From: Clitopilus passeckerianus | Lineage: Eukaryota > Basidiomycota > Agaricomycetes > Agaricales > Entolomataceae | Direction: 5' to 3' | DNA: 64,000 nucleotides | NCBI GenBank assembly: GCA_944990035.1 | Contig: CALYLX010000069.1 | Location: 186,001 to 250,000 of the forward strand | In this document: positions 36,096-47,579 of the stretch, piece by piece | Position numbering within the stretch: position 1 is the first letter of the stretch | Layout: every line of letters begins with the position of its first letter | Translations under genes and position numbers: made by a program | Notes under the pieces: generated by a model | What the model was told of the DNA's origin: nothing | Databases searched by the model: none | Seen by the model: the letters and a program-made list of their open reading frames with translations, nothing else

Positions 36096-38273
36096 ATGCA
36101 CAACGAGGATTTTGGATCTCCAGCGCACATCGCCTCAGCTGTTTTGGCCAGCCTCGTATTTCTTGCTGTGTGGTGGCGTCGCTCTCGCTCGGGGCATCCT
36201 CTACCTCCGGGGCCTTCACCAATCCCGCTTTTGGGAAATATTGGAGACTTTACTTTGAAGGAACTTTGGTTAACCGCTACCAAATGGGCTCGTTTATACG
36301 GTGCGTTCTTTGTTCCTCTATTCGAATATCGGTTGATTGAAACTTCACAGGCGATGTTGTCCACCTTTCCGTTCCTGGTCAACATATCGTCTTCTTGAAC
36401 AGCCCAGAAGCCGCCAGCGAACTTTTGGACAAACGTGGCGCGATCTACTCTGATAAGCCCATTCTCCAGATGACGAATCTGTCAGTACCCACTGTAATTG
36501 CTCTTAAACGTTTCCATTGCTCACTCTGCTATGTTGTATCTTTTAGGAGCGGCGTAGGCGGCCTTGTGAGTCGTCTGAAGAGCCTACTGGTTCCCCCTCT
36601 GAGACCTTTTTCAGATTCCGTTCTGCCAATACAACGATACCTTCCGAAGGCAACGCAAATACATGCAGCAAACTCTAGGACCACGCAGTATACCAGCCTA
36701 TCATCCAATCATTCAGACAGAAACAACCGTTTTCCTGAACGCCCTTCTTGGAGCTCCTTCAAACTACTTGGCAGACATCCGAAAATACGCAGGAAGTCTT
36801 ACCCTTGCGGTTGTATACGGGTATCAGGCCAAATCAGCTGATGATAAGTATCTGAAAATGGGAGAAGACTGCCTCTCGACCATTTCAAATGAGATCGCCT
36901 CTGGGAGTGGTGTTTGGGCAGTGGATATTTTTCCTCCTTTGAGGCATTTGCCTTCATGGTTCCCGGGCGCTGGGTTCAAAAGAAAGGCTGCGGCCTGGGA
37001 AACGAAGATGACCGCGTTTATCAGAGAGCCATTCGAGTGGGCAAAAGATGCAGCGGTAAGGATCAATGCATTGCCTGTTGCAAGTCCGGAAGCTGACTGG
37101 GACCTGGGATAGAGGAAGGGAACAATCTTGCCGTCGTTTTGCTCTCAATTCTTGGGAAATGACGAACTTGATCCAGTCATGGAGAATGATTTGCTGTACA
37201 GCGCGAATTCGATGTACGCTGCCAGCGCAGACACGGTGAGGCTGGGTTTAACTTTTTCTGGAGGCAATGCGAGACTTCTGACGAACATGGTAGACCATTG
37301 CATCTATCTCCCAGTTCATCCTCGCTATGGTCCAACATCCTCATGTCATGAAGAAAGCTCAGGCGGAGATTGATTCTGTGATCGGACCACATCGTCTACC
37401 AACTTTCAGCGATCGAGAATCGCTGCCGTATGGTATGTGCATGTAATCACCCTTTGCTAAGGACAAGCCGGGGCTAACCGGTGTTCAGTGGAAGCTGTTA
37501 TGTCTGAAGTTTGGCGTTGGGGGCCCCCCGTACCTCTCAGTTCGTTAATTTTGCTATTTGGTCCTGCTCGCCCATCATTCAATGGGCTGAACTGCCTTTC
37601 TCAGACCTGCCGCACACAAATACTCAAGACGATGTCTACCGCAATATGTATATCCCTAAGAATACTATGGTACGTCCGTTTGGTTCTTGACGGCCGACCC
37701 TCATCTCAAAACTTCCCCTCTCGGCCAGGTGATTGCAAACATCTGGTAGGTTCATCCTCTCCATGAAAGTCAGCCCGCCTGACCCAGATTCCCAGGGATA
37801 TAATGCACGATGAGCAGCTATTCCCAGACCCCGATGTATTCGACCCAGGTCGATACTTCAATGTCGAGGACGTGAACCTGATGAAACGACGTGATCCTCG
37901 GAATTATATATTCGGTTTCGGACGAAGGTATTTCGAGGCCTATGAGCATACGGTGAAGCACCAGGCTGATGTTTTGCTATCTAAGGCGCTGTCCTGGTGC
38001 CGACTTGGTCGAATCATCGATTTGGCTTCTTATAGTCTCAACCCTGGCCGCCTTAGACATCAAGAAGAAGACTCGGGATAACGGAGAAGTGGTTGAGCCA
38101 CAAGTGTCCTACAGCAACTCAATCTTTCGGTATGACGTTCACAACGTATCGCCTCGAAGACAAGAATTTACCTCCTTCAATTTGACAGGGTGCCGGATAA
38201 ATTTGAGTTTGACGTTCAGATTCGTTCGCCACAGGCATGGGACCTGATCAGGGAAAATAGCGGGATACACTAA
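36096..38273 (+). CDS. Cytochrome P450 monooxygenase (second of two)
   Basis: A membrane-anchored heme monooxygenase, more like the CYP64/CYP5144 type of basidiomycete P450 than the first P450 (family impression, not an alignment). The start at 36096 gives an anchor ([14 protein letters not shown]) and hinge [14 protein letters not shown]. After splicing the frame runs through [25 protein letters not shown], the I-helix region [17 protein letters not shown]-like [32 protein letters not shown] and [17 protein letters not shown]. The heme loop [13 protein letters not shown] contains the Cys ligand. The last exon ends [12 protein letters not shown] (TAA 38271-38273). About ten short GT-AG introns all join in frame. 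I found no disruption. The substrate is unknown. Confidence 0.88.
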
Positions 38274-38358
38274 GTGGCATACAATGTGTGTTTTATCGCA
38301 CCGGAAAGCATACATATGAATAATGTTACAATTCTATCGCTACAAATTCTTTGATTTA

Positions 38359-39505
38359 TCAGCCAGACCAGACAGCCTGAAGGATCAGATGATATAGGTC
38401 AGTTGACGCGGACTCAGGATTCGAACACAGAACGTACCGGGCCAGGTTGGATATAGTTCGTTGGGATGGCTGGAAGATCGAGTTGGTGGTGAGACAACGT
38501 TCAAATAGAACACTTATGACACTCACGATAATAGATGTCGATGAGAATTCCGGGTTCCTGCAAATGTCGTGATGAGGGAGGATAAAGATGACATCACGAA
38601 AGTAGCTCTTACGCTTCCGGTGTAGACCCCAGGAATAGCAACCAGAGGGCCAGGCTTGCCGCTACCGCCACCAGTCACGTTAATTTGACCGCACGAAATG
38701 TAGAATTGAGCTGAGGGAGGGATTAGTGGAACCATGCCGAAAAAGTTTATTCATCACCGACCTCCACCAAGGCGAGCAGCATCGTGCAAAGCGATAGATT
38801 CCATTCGGACCAGGTATTGTCCAGAAGGGAGGGACTTGGGAATCGTGAAGGTGACTTTAGGAATGCCGGTTCCTGGGAAGGTGATGCTGGTTCCGCCATT
38901 TGTAACAGCTGGCTGCTGGTAGACCTAGTATAGATGTCTTTTAATGATGCTCTTCTGAAGACTGACCAATATTCTCACCTTGAACCATACGGATCCAGAG
39001 CCGTCCCATTTCGAAACATCGGTGCCCGCAGGGGCTTTGGCCATGTAGACATTGTTCACCTGGAAGAACGGACTTCTGAGAACGATATGTTTCTATGTGA
39101 TATTTGTAGCTTACGCCATTATGATAGATGTTTCCGTCGCCGGTTTGAATTCCAAGCTGTGATCCAGCCGCGACATCGATGGTAGATGCGGTGGCTCCGG
39201 TCTGGCTAGTGTAGCAGCGGAAATCTGCACTTTTTACGTCGGTGACCTGTATGTTATTTGCTCAGGGTAAAGGTGTTCATGACAAAGAAAAGGAAGGAAA
39301 CATACAGGTTCTCTACTGTAGTAATTGTTTGTTTGACGAACGTATTGCCACGGAGTGGTAGCTGCACCTCCAACGATCAACGTGGGGAAGGTATCTATGG
39401 TTGACTTGTCTGAGTATACTCGGCTACTGGTAAGGCAATGAACGTACAATGGGCCAATGCCAGAGAGGCATACGCGAGGGGGAGAAGAGAAGAGAGAAGC
39501 TTCAT
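38359..39505 (-). CDS. AA9 lytic polysaccharide monooxygenase, array copy A
   Basis: A secreted copper enzyme that cleaves cellulose or related glucans oxidatively. The signal peptide ([18 protein letters not shown]) ends so that the mature protein begins with His ([11 protein letters not shown]), the first copper ligand. The second copper His lies in NIYHNGV. The axial Tyr is in [20 protein letters not shown], the family C-terminal core. It ends with a short exon AVWSG* (TGA 38359-38361). Introns are at the same places as in copies B-E. It has no carbohydrate-binding module. This is the most divergent copy (QFY where the others have [13 protein letters not shown] where the others have [10 protein letters not shown]). 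TATA box AGTATAAAAACC ~65-75 bp upstream. The frame is intact. Confidence 0.93.
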
Positions 39506-40656
39506 TTCCAGATTCGATTCAGAGTATAGAGAAGGCGATTATTCCTTGACTTGAAGAGATTAGATGGTGGTGGTTTTTATACTCAAAGCTCAGAGCGCTT
39601 TCGGTTGGATTACGCATGGCGTCTCCCAGAGAGGGGTGTGGGCCTTCAAACCATGTGCTACCGGACTCGTGGAACGCTTGAGTTAGTTTTCCGAGGTTGA
39701 CATACAGAGATAGAGACACACGTGCAATTGCAGCAAACCCAAGCGTGGCCGAGAAGTTGATGTATGCAGAAGAGTCTTTGACAACCATATGTTCTCCTCA
39801 CAGATAGGACGCAAACAACATGGATTGCTACGTTAATTGACCGGCCCGAACGTTTAGACAGACCCCGACCTCCTTGAAATTCCATAGAGTCGGGTCCAGA
39901 TGTCCGGCGTTTCTGAACCATTGACGCACATATGGCGCAACTTCCATGTGTTGAGCCCCTGACAATCGACTGATTTCATTATGTCGTTGACTGGGGAGGG
40001 CGGATGCCATGTCCAGTGTGGATTCTAGAGCAAGAGTTTTGTTTATCCGTCATCAGAAGTCTTCTTTTTTTTTCCTGGTGAATAACGAGACTCAAAGTAA
40101 TAGGAAACATCTGGCGTCAGCTCTCATCCTTCCGTTACTCCTCAAGTATTTCTCCAGTGGCAAGTTTGTGGCCGGATCAAGATTCAAGCCTGCAAGACGT
40201 CGAGCTCAAAGCATCTGGGAAACTAGAAGATTGCCCCGTATCCGCTTTGGTCTGCGGTTCAGCTAGGTTCCTCGATAGTAGAGTCCATCCTGAGGTGGGT
40301 CACTGTCTCTGGCTTGATATTGGCGGCAGTGGTAATTGGACGAGAGAAATGGCTCATCATGATCACGCGCTCTCGAAAAGCTTGGACAAACAAGCGGAGG
40401 TTTTGCCGAGCGCCAAGAGCGATCACTTTTTGAGGCATTTCTGTCGGCCGATCATGCGTTTGGGCCGGACCTTGGCCATTGGAAGCTGATGTGTCTTCAC
40501 TGTCAGAATGCTCATAGTCACGAAAACATGAGGTAAAATCATTGATTGCAGAACAGATTCATTAACGACCATATGAAGTCAAAAGATAGCGGACAATCGT
40601 CACGCTGCTACACATATCATCCAAGACAATCGACATGCTTTACTACGTCCTGTGAT
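39506..40656. other. Intergenic region between AA9 copies A and B
   Basis: About 1.15 kb, the longest spacer of the array. It contains the TATA-type promoter of copy A at its left end. I did not find the element shared by the upstream regions of copies B-E here. No gene is supported. Confidence 0.45.
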
Positions 40657-41827
40657 CTAACCAGACCAGACAGCCTGAGAGAGAAAGTATAAGTGTTATG
40701 TGGTTGCGTCAACAATAAGTGATACTCACGGGACCGGGCTGGGTGTAAGTGGTAGGGATGGCTATAAGGAGGGCGAAACATTAGTTGACAGCTGAGAAGA
40801 AAGAGAAGAACACTTGCGATAGTAGATGTTAAGAAGAATTCCGGGTTCCTAGATCGAAACAAATAAGCTCGTGCTAGCATGTGGATAGAAGAGGCGATAC
40901 TTACGTTACCATTGTAGACACCAGGGATGGCAACTAGAGGGCCGGGGGTGCCGCTTCCACCGCCAGTGACGTTAATCTGGCCACAGCTAATGTACCATTG
41001 AGCACCACCGAAGGTTGAGGCGGCGTGTAGAGCAAGGGCTTCCATGCGGACGAGATACCTAGAGATAACAGTCAATATAGGGTATCGGCGTTGAATATGA
41101 GGGCCCTTACTGTCCGTTAGGAAGGTTCTTGGGAAGTGTGAATGAAACACTCGTCAAACCTGGTTATAGCGGTATCAATATCCTACGCTATGTGCAAGGG
41201 ATTTGAGCGTACCCTGAGCAGGCCAGCTAATGGAGCTACCGCCGTCAGTCTTGGCTGTAATTTCGTGGACCTATTGGCAAATAGGATGAGAATTGGTTGG
41301 GAAAAGGTTGAGAAAATCGTTTACCTTGAACCAGACATTGCCTGAGCCATCCCATCCAGTGACGTTGGAAGGTGCCTTGGCCATGTAGACGTTGACGACC
41401 TGGATTGTTGATTAGAATTATTTCCCGTCACTTCTAAGGAGCAGCTACTTACACCTTGGTGATAAATGTTATCATTGCTCTGAATTCCGATGGTCGAGCC
41501 AGCAGTGACGCCAATGGTCTCAGCAGATGCCTGGGTCTCAGAAGTGTAGCAGCGGAAATCCGGGCTGGTGACATCGGTGACCTTGGATCCAACGTATAAG
41601 CCTCTGCCTCGCTGCAACGAAGGATAGTACTCACGGGTCCGTTGCTGTAATGGTTGTTCGTCAGACGGACATTTTGCCACTCTGGAGTAACAGCTCCGTT
41701 TATAATAAGAGAGGGGAAAGTGTCTGTGTGGTTATGAGTGGAAATCACTAAAAGAATAACGAGACATCTCACAGTGCGCCGAGGCAACAGCGGCCGTCAG
41801 AGAGAGAACAAGGGATGAGAGGATCAT
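40657..41827 (-). CDS. AA9 lytic polysaccharide monooxygenase, array copy B
   Basis: Signal peptide [17 protein letters not shown], then mature HYTFP-type N-terminus with the copper-ligating His1 (spliced across the first intron). Then NGAVTPEWQNVRLTNNHYSN, VTDVTSPDFRCYTSETQASA, and NIYHQGV with the second copper His, here followed by Gln rather than Pro. [14 protein letters not shown] and the core [20 protein letters not shown] (axial Tyr) follow, then [23 protein letters not shown] and a final exon AVWSG* (TAG 40657-40659). There is no binding module. A TATA-like ACTATAAAGG is ~50 bp upstream of the ATG, and the shared array element lies 239 bp upstream. Intact. Confidence 0.94.
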
Positions 41828-42605
41828 TTTGTTAAGAAAACGACGGAAGTCTGGAGATGTTGTTCCAAAGACTCTTCCTTTATAGTTTTCTACATGCTCT
41901 CCGGTCCGTATGGTTGCTCCCTTCGCAAGCAAGAGTTAAGATGCGTCTATGCGGGTTGACTAAGATGTCCTATGGCCATGTGGACTGCATTATCGACTGC
42001 CGGCTTGCCATCGCATAAGATTGTTGTGAAGTCATCCCTCAGCGCAGAGAAACCCAGGAAGTGTTCCCGATGTATTGACGAGACTGAGCCGGTCGTTACT
42101 CCAAGTCAGTTGTGCACAAGAAAGCATCTTTGGAAGCGCACTCCAATTATTGCTCTTGAAGTTGCTCTTTCCAGGAGTAACGGTTTGCAGATCCATTAGA
42201 ATAGACAACTTCGGGGCCGTCAGTGCTATAAGCCACTCTATTTCAATGAATGTGGAGGTACCTCGGCGCCAATCGTGCCCAAGCCAGACTGGGGTTCCAG
42301 CATTCCTGGCATCCCGCCCGCTTGACGACCGAGGGCAAGGTTAGTTAGCCGACATGTGACATCAACTCAAAAGTGCGGAGAGCCAAGCCTATGACAGCGA
42401 TGAGGCATTTCTTCGGATTAAAATGTGTCTGATTGCTGCCAGAGATATGCATCCGTGCACGCTTACCGATCGAGTACTCAGATTGGCGGTAGCGGATGGG
42501 TCACAGAAGAATTTCCAAATACAAAAAACCCTTGTTCGATTGCGTATGCATACACTGACAGAAATATATTCCACGATAGATAAAGCCCCAGCAATTCTCG
42601 ACACT
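41828..42605. other. Intergenic region upstream of AA9 copy B
   Basis: About 780 bp holding the promoter of copy B and the 3' flank of copy C. Besides the 27-bp element listed separately, a second stretch (around 42395-42415, core GAGGCATTTCTTCGG) recurs at ~44310 and ~46170 in the other array spacers. The spacers are therefore themselves products of the tandem duplication. No gene is seen. Confidence 0.5.
42066..42092 (-). promoter_or_regulatory. Shared upstream element, AA9 copy B
   Basis: A 27-bp segment whose plus-strand core reads TTGACGAGACTGAGCCGG, matching segments upstream of copies C, D and E at almost the same distance from the ATG (239 bp here). It is the least conserved of the four. 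Confidence 0.45.
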
Positions 42606-43784
42606 TCAGCCACTCCAGACAACCTGTGAGCAGTGTGAGGATTTAGAAACGAGCCCGTTCAGGGAGAATACTCACAGGGCCAGGTTGCGTGTAAGTAGGA
42701 GGAACGGCTGGAATACAAACGTAAGGGTGAGCGAAACCGAGTGTCAATTGAAAAGCGCACGATAGTAAATATTGAGAAGGATTCCAGGTTCCTAGTCGGT
42801 ACAGTGATGAGCCCAACAAACAGAAGAAACAGATATATAGACGTACATTACCGGTGTAGACGCCAGGGATAGCGACTAGAGGTCCAGGCTTGCCACTTCC
42901 GCCACCAGTGACATTAATTTGGCCACAGCTAATATACCATTGAGCGCCGCCGACAGTTGAGGCACCATGCAAAGCAAGGGCTTCCATGCGGACCAGGTAC
43001 CTAGAAGTCACGTTCATTTCATGATATAAACACGATATATGAGGCTCCTTACTGTCCGCTAGGAAGGCTCTTAGGAAGTGTGAAGCTGACACCCTGCAGG
43101 CCTAGTGGCGGTGTCAATATTGAGCTTCATGTGCAGGACGCGAGCATACCCTGAGCAGGCCAGCTAATGGAAGTACCACCATCGGTCTTCGCAGTGATTT
43201 GGTATACCTATGTCCCAGCCTAATTAATAGCTTTTCCCAGCAGAAGGTTGGAATTATATACCTTGAACCAGACATTTCCAGAGCCGTCCCAGCCAGTAAC
43301 ATTGGAAGGGGCCTTTGCCATGTAGACATTGACAACCTATCGATATTTGGTATCGGGTGAGCATTTCAGCTGAGCTCGGAAAACCGTCGGCGAAGACCTA
43401 CACCTGGGTGGCCGATATTCCCATTGCTATTTATACCAAGGCTGGACCCAGCGGCGACTGTGATCGTCTGGGCGGTAGCTTGGGTTTCGGAAGTGTAACA
43501 ACGGAAGTCAGCGCTTTTGACGTCGGTGACCTTGATTGTCAGACTTTCTCAGAGGGCAACCGGTTTGCGATGATCGAAATTACTGACTGGTCCATTGCTC
43601 CAGTGATTATTCGTCATACGAACATATTGCCACTCTGGAGTAACAGCCCCATTCACGACGAGGGAGGGAAAGGTGTCTGGAGCATCGGGTTAAGAGACAG
43701 CTTATAATCGAAGTCAAATGACTCACAGTGAGCTGAAGCAATCGCTGCGGTCAATGACAGCACCAGAGAAGAGAGAAGCTTCAT
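42606..43784 (-). CDS. AA9 lytic polysaccharide monooxygenase, array copy C
   Basis: Signal peptide [23 protein letters not shown] with mature His1 after splicing of intron 1. Then APDTFPSLVVNGAVTPEWQY-like N-terminal strand, [20 protein letters not shown], the second copper His in NGNIGHPGV (Gly-His where copies A, B, D and E have Tyr-His), [27 protein letters not shown], and the core [20 protein letters not shown] with the axial Tyr. It ends VVWSG* (TGA 42606-42608). No binding module. A TATA box (GGTATAAAGCGG) is ~45-55 bp upstream of the ATG. Frame intact. Exon boundaries match the other copies. Confidence 0.93.
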
Positions 43785-44004
43785 TTCGATAATCAACAGA
43801 TTTAACGACCAGAGACACTCACCTCGCCGCTTTATACCACTTCGGGGCGGCCCGGCTCATGCTTCGATGGACTCGCAACAGGCACTTGAAAACGGACCGC
43901 CTGTATTGTAACCAGACAGAAGCCGCCATATGGAGGAGTTGCCGCCCGCTGACCTGGTATGCCAAGAAGTCACCGGACAAGTAGACGCATAGCAAAGCGC
44001 ACTC

Positions 44005-44031
44005 GCCGATGAATTGACGAAACAGAACCGG
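44005..44031 (-). promoter_or_regulatory. Shared upstream element, AA9 copy C
   Basis: Plus-strand core TTGACGAAACAGAACCGG, 221 bp upstream of the ATG of copy C. It is part of a longer similar block (preceded by GAAGTCACCGGACAAGTAGA) also found upstream of copy D. Confidence 0.5.
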
Positions 44032-44474
44032 TAGCAGAGAACCTTTTTGCCTTGAACATCCTGTCCTGAGAGTAGAGTCGGAGTCGCGTTCAATGCTCGT
44101 CGTCTACAGAAATTTGCCCGCCAGTTGAAAGAATAGACGCTGTTCGGGGGCGTTAGTACCCAATCTACCCCAGGAACAATGGGGCTTCCTCGGAATCTCT
44201 CAGTCAGACAGAGAAGGATCGTCTGAGGCGGATGCATTCATTTGTCGATCAAGAACTGGGCTGTTTATCCGATAGGTAGTATCGAGCAATATCGACTGAC
44301 CAGTGTCAATGTGGGACGTGAGGCATTTCTTCGGTTGATTACCCGGCAGGTCGCACAGACAGAGCTTGATAGGCAACCTAATCTTCACATAAGAATTGGG
44401 GAAGAAAAGGTCGTTCGATTGCGGATTCAGATACATATTCAATAATGGACGGAGTACCAGCACATTTCGATATC

Positions 44475-45660
44475 TCAACCACTCCAGACGGCCTGTGAGT
44501 AGTGTGAGGATTGGCAGTGAAGCACATTCGAGGAAACTTACAGGGCCAGGTTGAGTGTAAGTAGGAGGAATGGCTGAAAGGGGACATTGAATGTGAGCAA
44601 TATCGAGAGTTGATTGAGAAGCGCACGATAGTAGATATTGAGAAGGATTCCGGGTTCCTAGTAGAAACGGTGATAAGCCCAACGACGGTACGAGGTGAAG
44701 CCATAGACATACATTACCAGTGTAGACGCCAGGAATGGAGACAAGAGGACCAGGATTACCACTGCCGCCACCGGTAACATTGATTTGACCACAGCTTATG
44801 TACCATTGAGCTCCACCGAAGGTCGATGCAGCATGCAGAGCGAGGGCCTCCATGCGGACGAGGTATCTAAGCAAGGCAGTTAAGGCGAACGGCAGAGGAA
44901 GAAAGTGTTGTGAAGAAATCTAAGTACTCACTGTCCATTGGGAAGGTTCCTTGGGAGGATAAAACTCACACCCTTTAGACCTGAGGACAACGTGAAAACT
45001 TAATTCTGATACAAAGCACATGGTAACGAACCTGTCGCAGGGAAAGTGATGGTGCTTCCACCATCAGTCTTCGCAGTGATTTGGTATACCTGTGTTCAAG
45101 CTAGATTAGTAGCATTTCCCCTAAAATGACAGGCATTCATACTTTGAACCAAACGTTTCCGGAGCCATCCCACCCAGTAACATTGGAGGGGGCCTTCGCC
45201 ATGTAGACGTTGACAACCTATCACCATTCAATTAGGATTTTTGGCTGAATTGAGGAAACAGATGACGGCAACGTACACCCGGGTGGTATATATTATCATT
45301 GCTATTTATCCCAATGGTGGAGCCAGCAGCGACCGAGACGGTTTGGGCGGTGGCCCCGGTTTGGGAAGTGTAGCAACGGAAGTCAGCGCTTTTAACATCA
45401 GTAACCTGTGGTGCCGAAGACTGCTTGAGATGGCTGCTCGTCTAGGGTGATCGAAGTGACTGACCGGTTCATTGCTGTAATGGTTGTTGGTCATGCGGAC
45501 ATATTGCCAGTCTGGGCTGACTGCCCCATTGATGATGAGGGCGGGAAAGGTGTCTGAAGCATCCGGTCAGACACGGCGTACAGTTGACCTCGAGTCACTT
45601 ACAATGAGCTGAAACGACCGCTGCGGACAGCGATAAGGCTAGAGAGGAGAGAAGCTTCAT
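44475..45660 (-). CDS. AA9 lytic polysaccharide monooxygenase, array copy D
   Basis: Signal peptide MKLLSSLALSLSAAVVSA with mature His1 created across intron 1. Then [40 protein letters not shown], the second copper His in [40 protein letters not shown] and the core [20 protein letters not shown] with axial Tyr. [11 protein letters not shown], the tail QPGP and a final exon ending WSG* (TGA 44475-44477) complete it. No binding module. A strong TATA box (GGTATAAAAGGAG) is ~55-65 bp upstream of the ATG. The frame is intact and introns are at paralogous positions. Confidence 0.93.
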
Positions 45661-45895
45661 CCTGCAGAAACAATCAACTACGATTTCTGGATCTAGAGCA
45701 CCCGTTTACTTCTCCTTTTATACCAATTCAAGGCAACCCAATTCAAGCATCGAGGGATCATGACTAGTACTTGAGCCATGACCCCCTCTTTGAACCAAGG
45801 GGAGGTGTGGCATGTGGAGGATTCGTCGCCTGCTGACTTGCCTTTGGTATGCCGTGAAGTCATTGGACAAGTAGATGTTTATAAAAAGAACACAT

Positions 45896-45922
45896 ACCGA
45901 TATATTGACGAAACAGAACCGG
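45896..45922 (-). promoter_or_regulatory. Shared upstream element, AA9 copy D
   Basis: Plus-strand core TTGACGAAACAGAACCGG, identical over 18 bp to the copy C element, 236 bp upstream of the ATG of copy D. The longer surrounding block (GAAGTCATTGGACAAGTAGA on its left) is shared with copy C. Confidence 0.5.
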
Positions 45923-46395
45923 GAGAAAGGAATGGTTCTACCTTGAACAGCTCGTTCTGAGAGTAAAATGTCAAAGTAGTGTTCTTTGCTCCTCGTCTGT
46001 AGATAACCCGGTTGTCGAGAGATAGACACTGGTCGGAGCCGTTGGTGTCCACCCTACTCCAGCGAAATTGGAGGTTTCTCGGAGTCTCTGAGTAGGACCA
46101 TCTGGGGTGCGTTTATCTGCTGACCGAGAAATAGGGTGTTTAGCCGATAGACAGCAGTGATTGACCTTGGTTGAATGCGAGGTATTTCTTCGGCTGATCA
46201 TGCGTCATATGCACCCCGTATATCGCACATTTAGACCTTGATGTATGATGGAGAGTCGAGTCTTGAGATGGACATTTGATGCTCAGGTGCTTGCGCATGT
46301 GAAAGCATGATAAGAATTCGTTGATGGAAGAATTTGTACATTTGGACAATGGTGGAGTGTGAGTAGCTGAACTGAGGACTATCGTAAATTGGGTT

Positions 46396-47579
46396 TCAAC
46401 CGCTCCAGACAGCCTGAGGGCAGAGTCAGTTTATTGAAACGTAAAACCTATCGGAGAATACTTACCGGGCCAGGTTGAGTGTAGGTGGCAGGGACGGCTA
46501 CGTAGGATTGAATGAGCAAAGTTGAACGAGGAGAAGGGGCCGAGAGTCTTACGGTAGTATATGTTGAGGAGAATTCCGGGCTCCTAGGGACATTAAACGT
46601 CCGAGTTCAGAGAGGACATAGAAAAGAAAGTAACTGATGCTCACATTGCCGGTATAAACACCCGGAATGGCAACCAGAGGGCCAGGGTTCCCACTTCCAC
46701 CACCAGTTACGTTGATCTGAGCGCAACTGATGTACCATTGGGCCCCTCCAAAGGTCGAAGCGGCGTGCAAAGCTAGAGCTTCCATGCGGACGAGGTATCT
46801 GGAATCATACATGAGATCTCGGACAGCGATGGTTAGACATTCTGGACACTGACTGGCCGTTGGGGAGGTTCTTTGGAAGGGTGAAGCTCACACCGGTCAG
46901 ACCTACGATACGTTTTAGATTTCTATGCCCACGATTCTTTGAGTCTTACAGACCTTCGGCAGGGAATGTAATGGTGCTGCCGCCATCGGTTTTTGCAGTG
47001 ATTTCATACACCTGAAAGGTAACTTAGTTACATCCGTGCCATAGAAATCAGGGAGCTGTTCTACCTTGAACCAGACGTTTCCAGAGCCATCCCATCCAGT
47101 AACGTTAGAGGGTGCCTTCGCCATGTAAATGTTGACAACCTAGGAAATATCAGGACGACATGCAAAGAAAGGGGGCAATTCTCAACGTACACCTGGGTGA
47201 TAAATATTACCATTGCTCTGGATACCGATACTTGTGCCGGCGGCGACCGTGTATGTCTGAGCAGTAAGCTGGGTCTCGAAGTTGTAGCAACGGAAATTGG
47301 GATCCGTGACATCGGTGACCTAAGTTCCATGCTATCAGAAGCCTCATAACGAAAGACGGAGGAGAGAAGTACTTACAGGACCATTGCTGTAGTGGTTGTC
47401 CGTCTCCCGAACGTATTGCCAATCGGGCGTGACAGCCCCATTCACAATGAGATTGGGGAAGGTGTCTGCACGACTAGCAAGTCAATAAAGCAAGCCAAAT
47501 GGATCGAGGACGGCAACCCACAGTGCGCTGAAGCTACAGCGGCGGTCAAGGAAAGCACCAAAGATGAGAGAAGCTTCAT
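46396..47579 (-). CDS. AA9 lytic polysaccharide monooxygenase, array copy E
   Basis: Signal peptide [18 protein letters not shown]; mature protein [19 protein letters not shown], giving the N-terminal copper-binding His. The other brace residues are His in NGNIYHPGV and Tyr in [21 protein letters not shown]-glycosylation sequons are visible in NVTGW and NVTGG. It continues [29 protein letters not shown] and [11 protein letters not shown] to the final exon AVWSG* (TGA 46396-46398). No binding module, so about 235 residues. The TATA-like element is weaker (GGTTTAAAAAGC ~50-60 bp upstream). It is the most upstream gene of the array and nearest, of the five, to the copper-fist regulator. Intact. 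Confidence 0.94.

Noticed and set aside
38400..38425. tRNA T-loop-like sequence (GTTCGAATCC on the minus strand)
   Set aside because: The flanking stem does not pair and no A-box lies upstream; it falls in the last intron of AA9 copy A.
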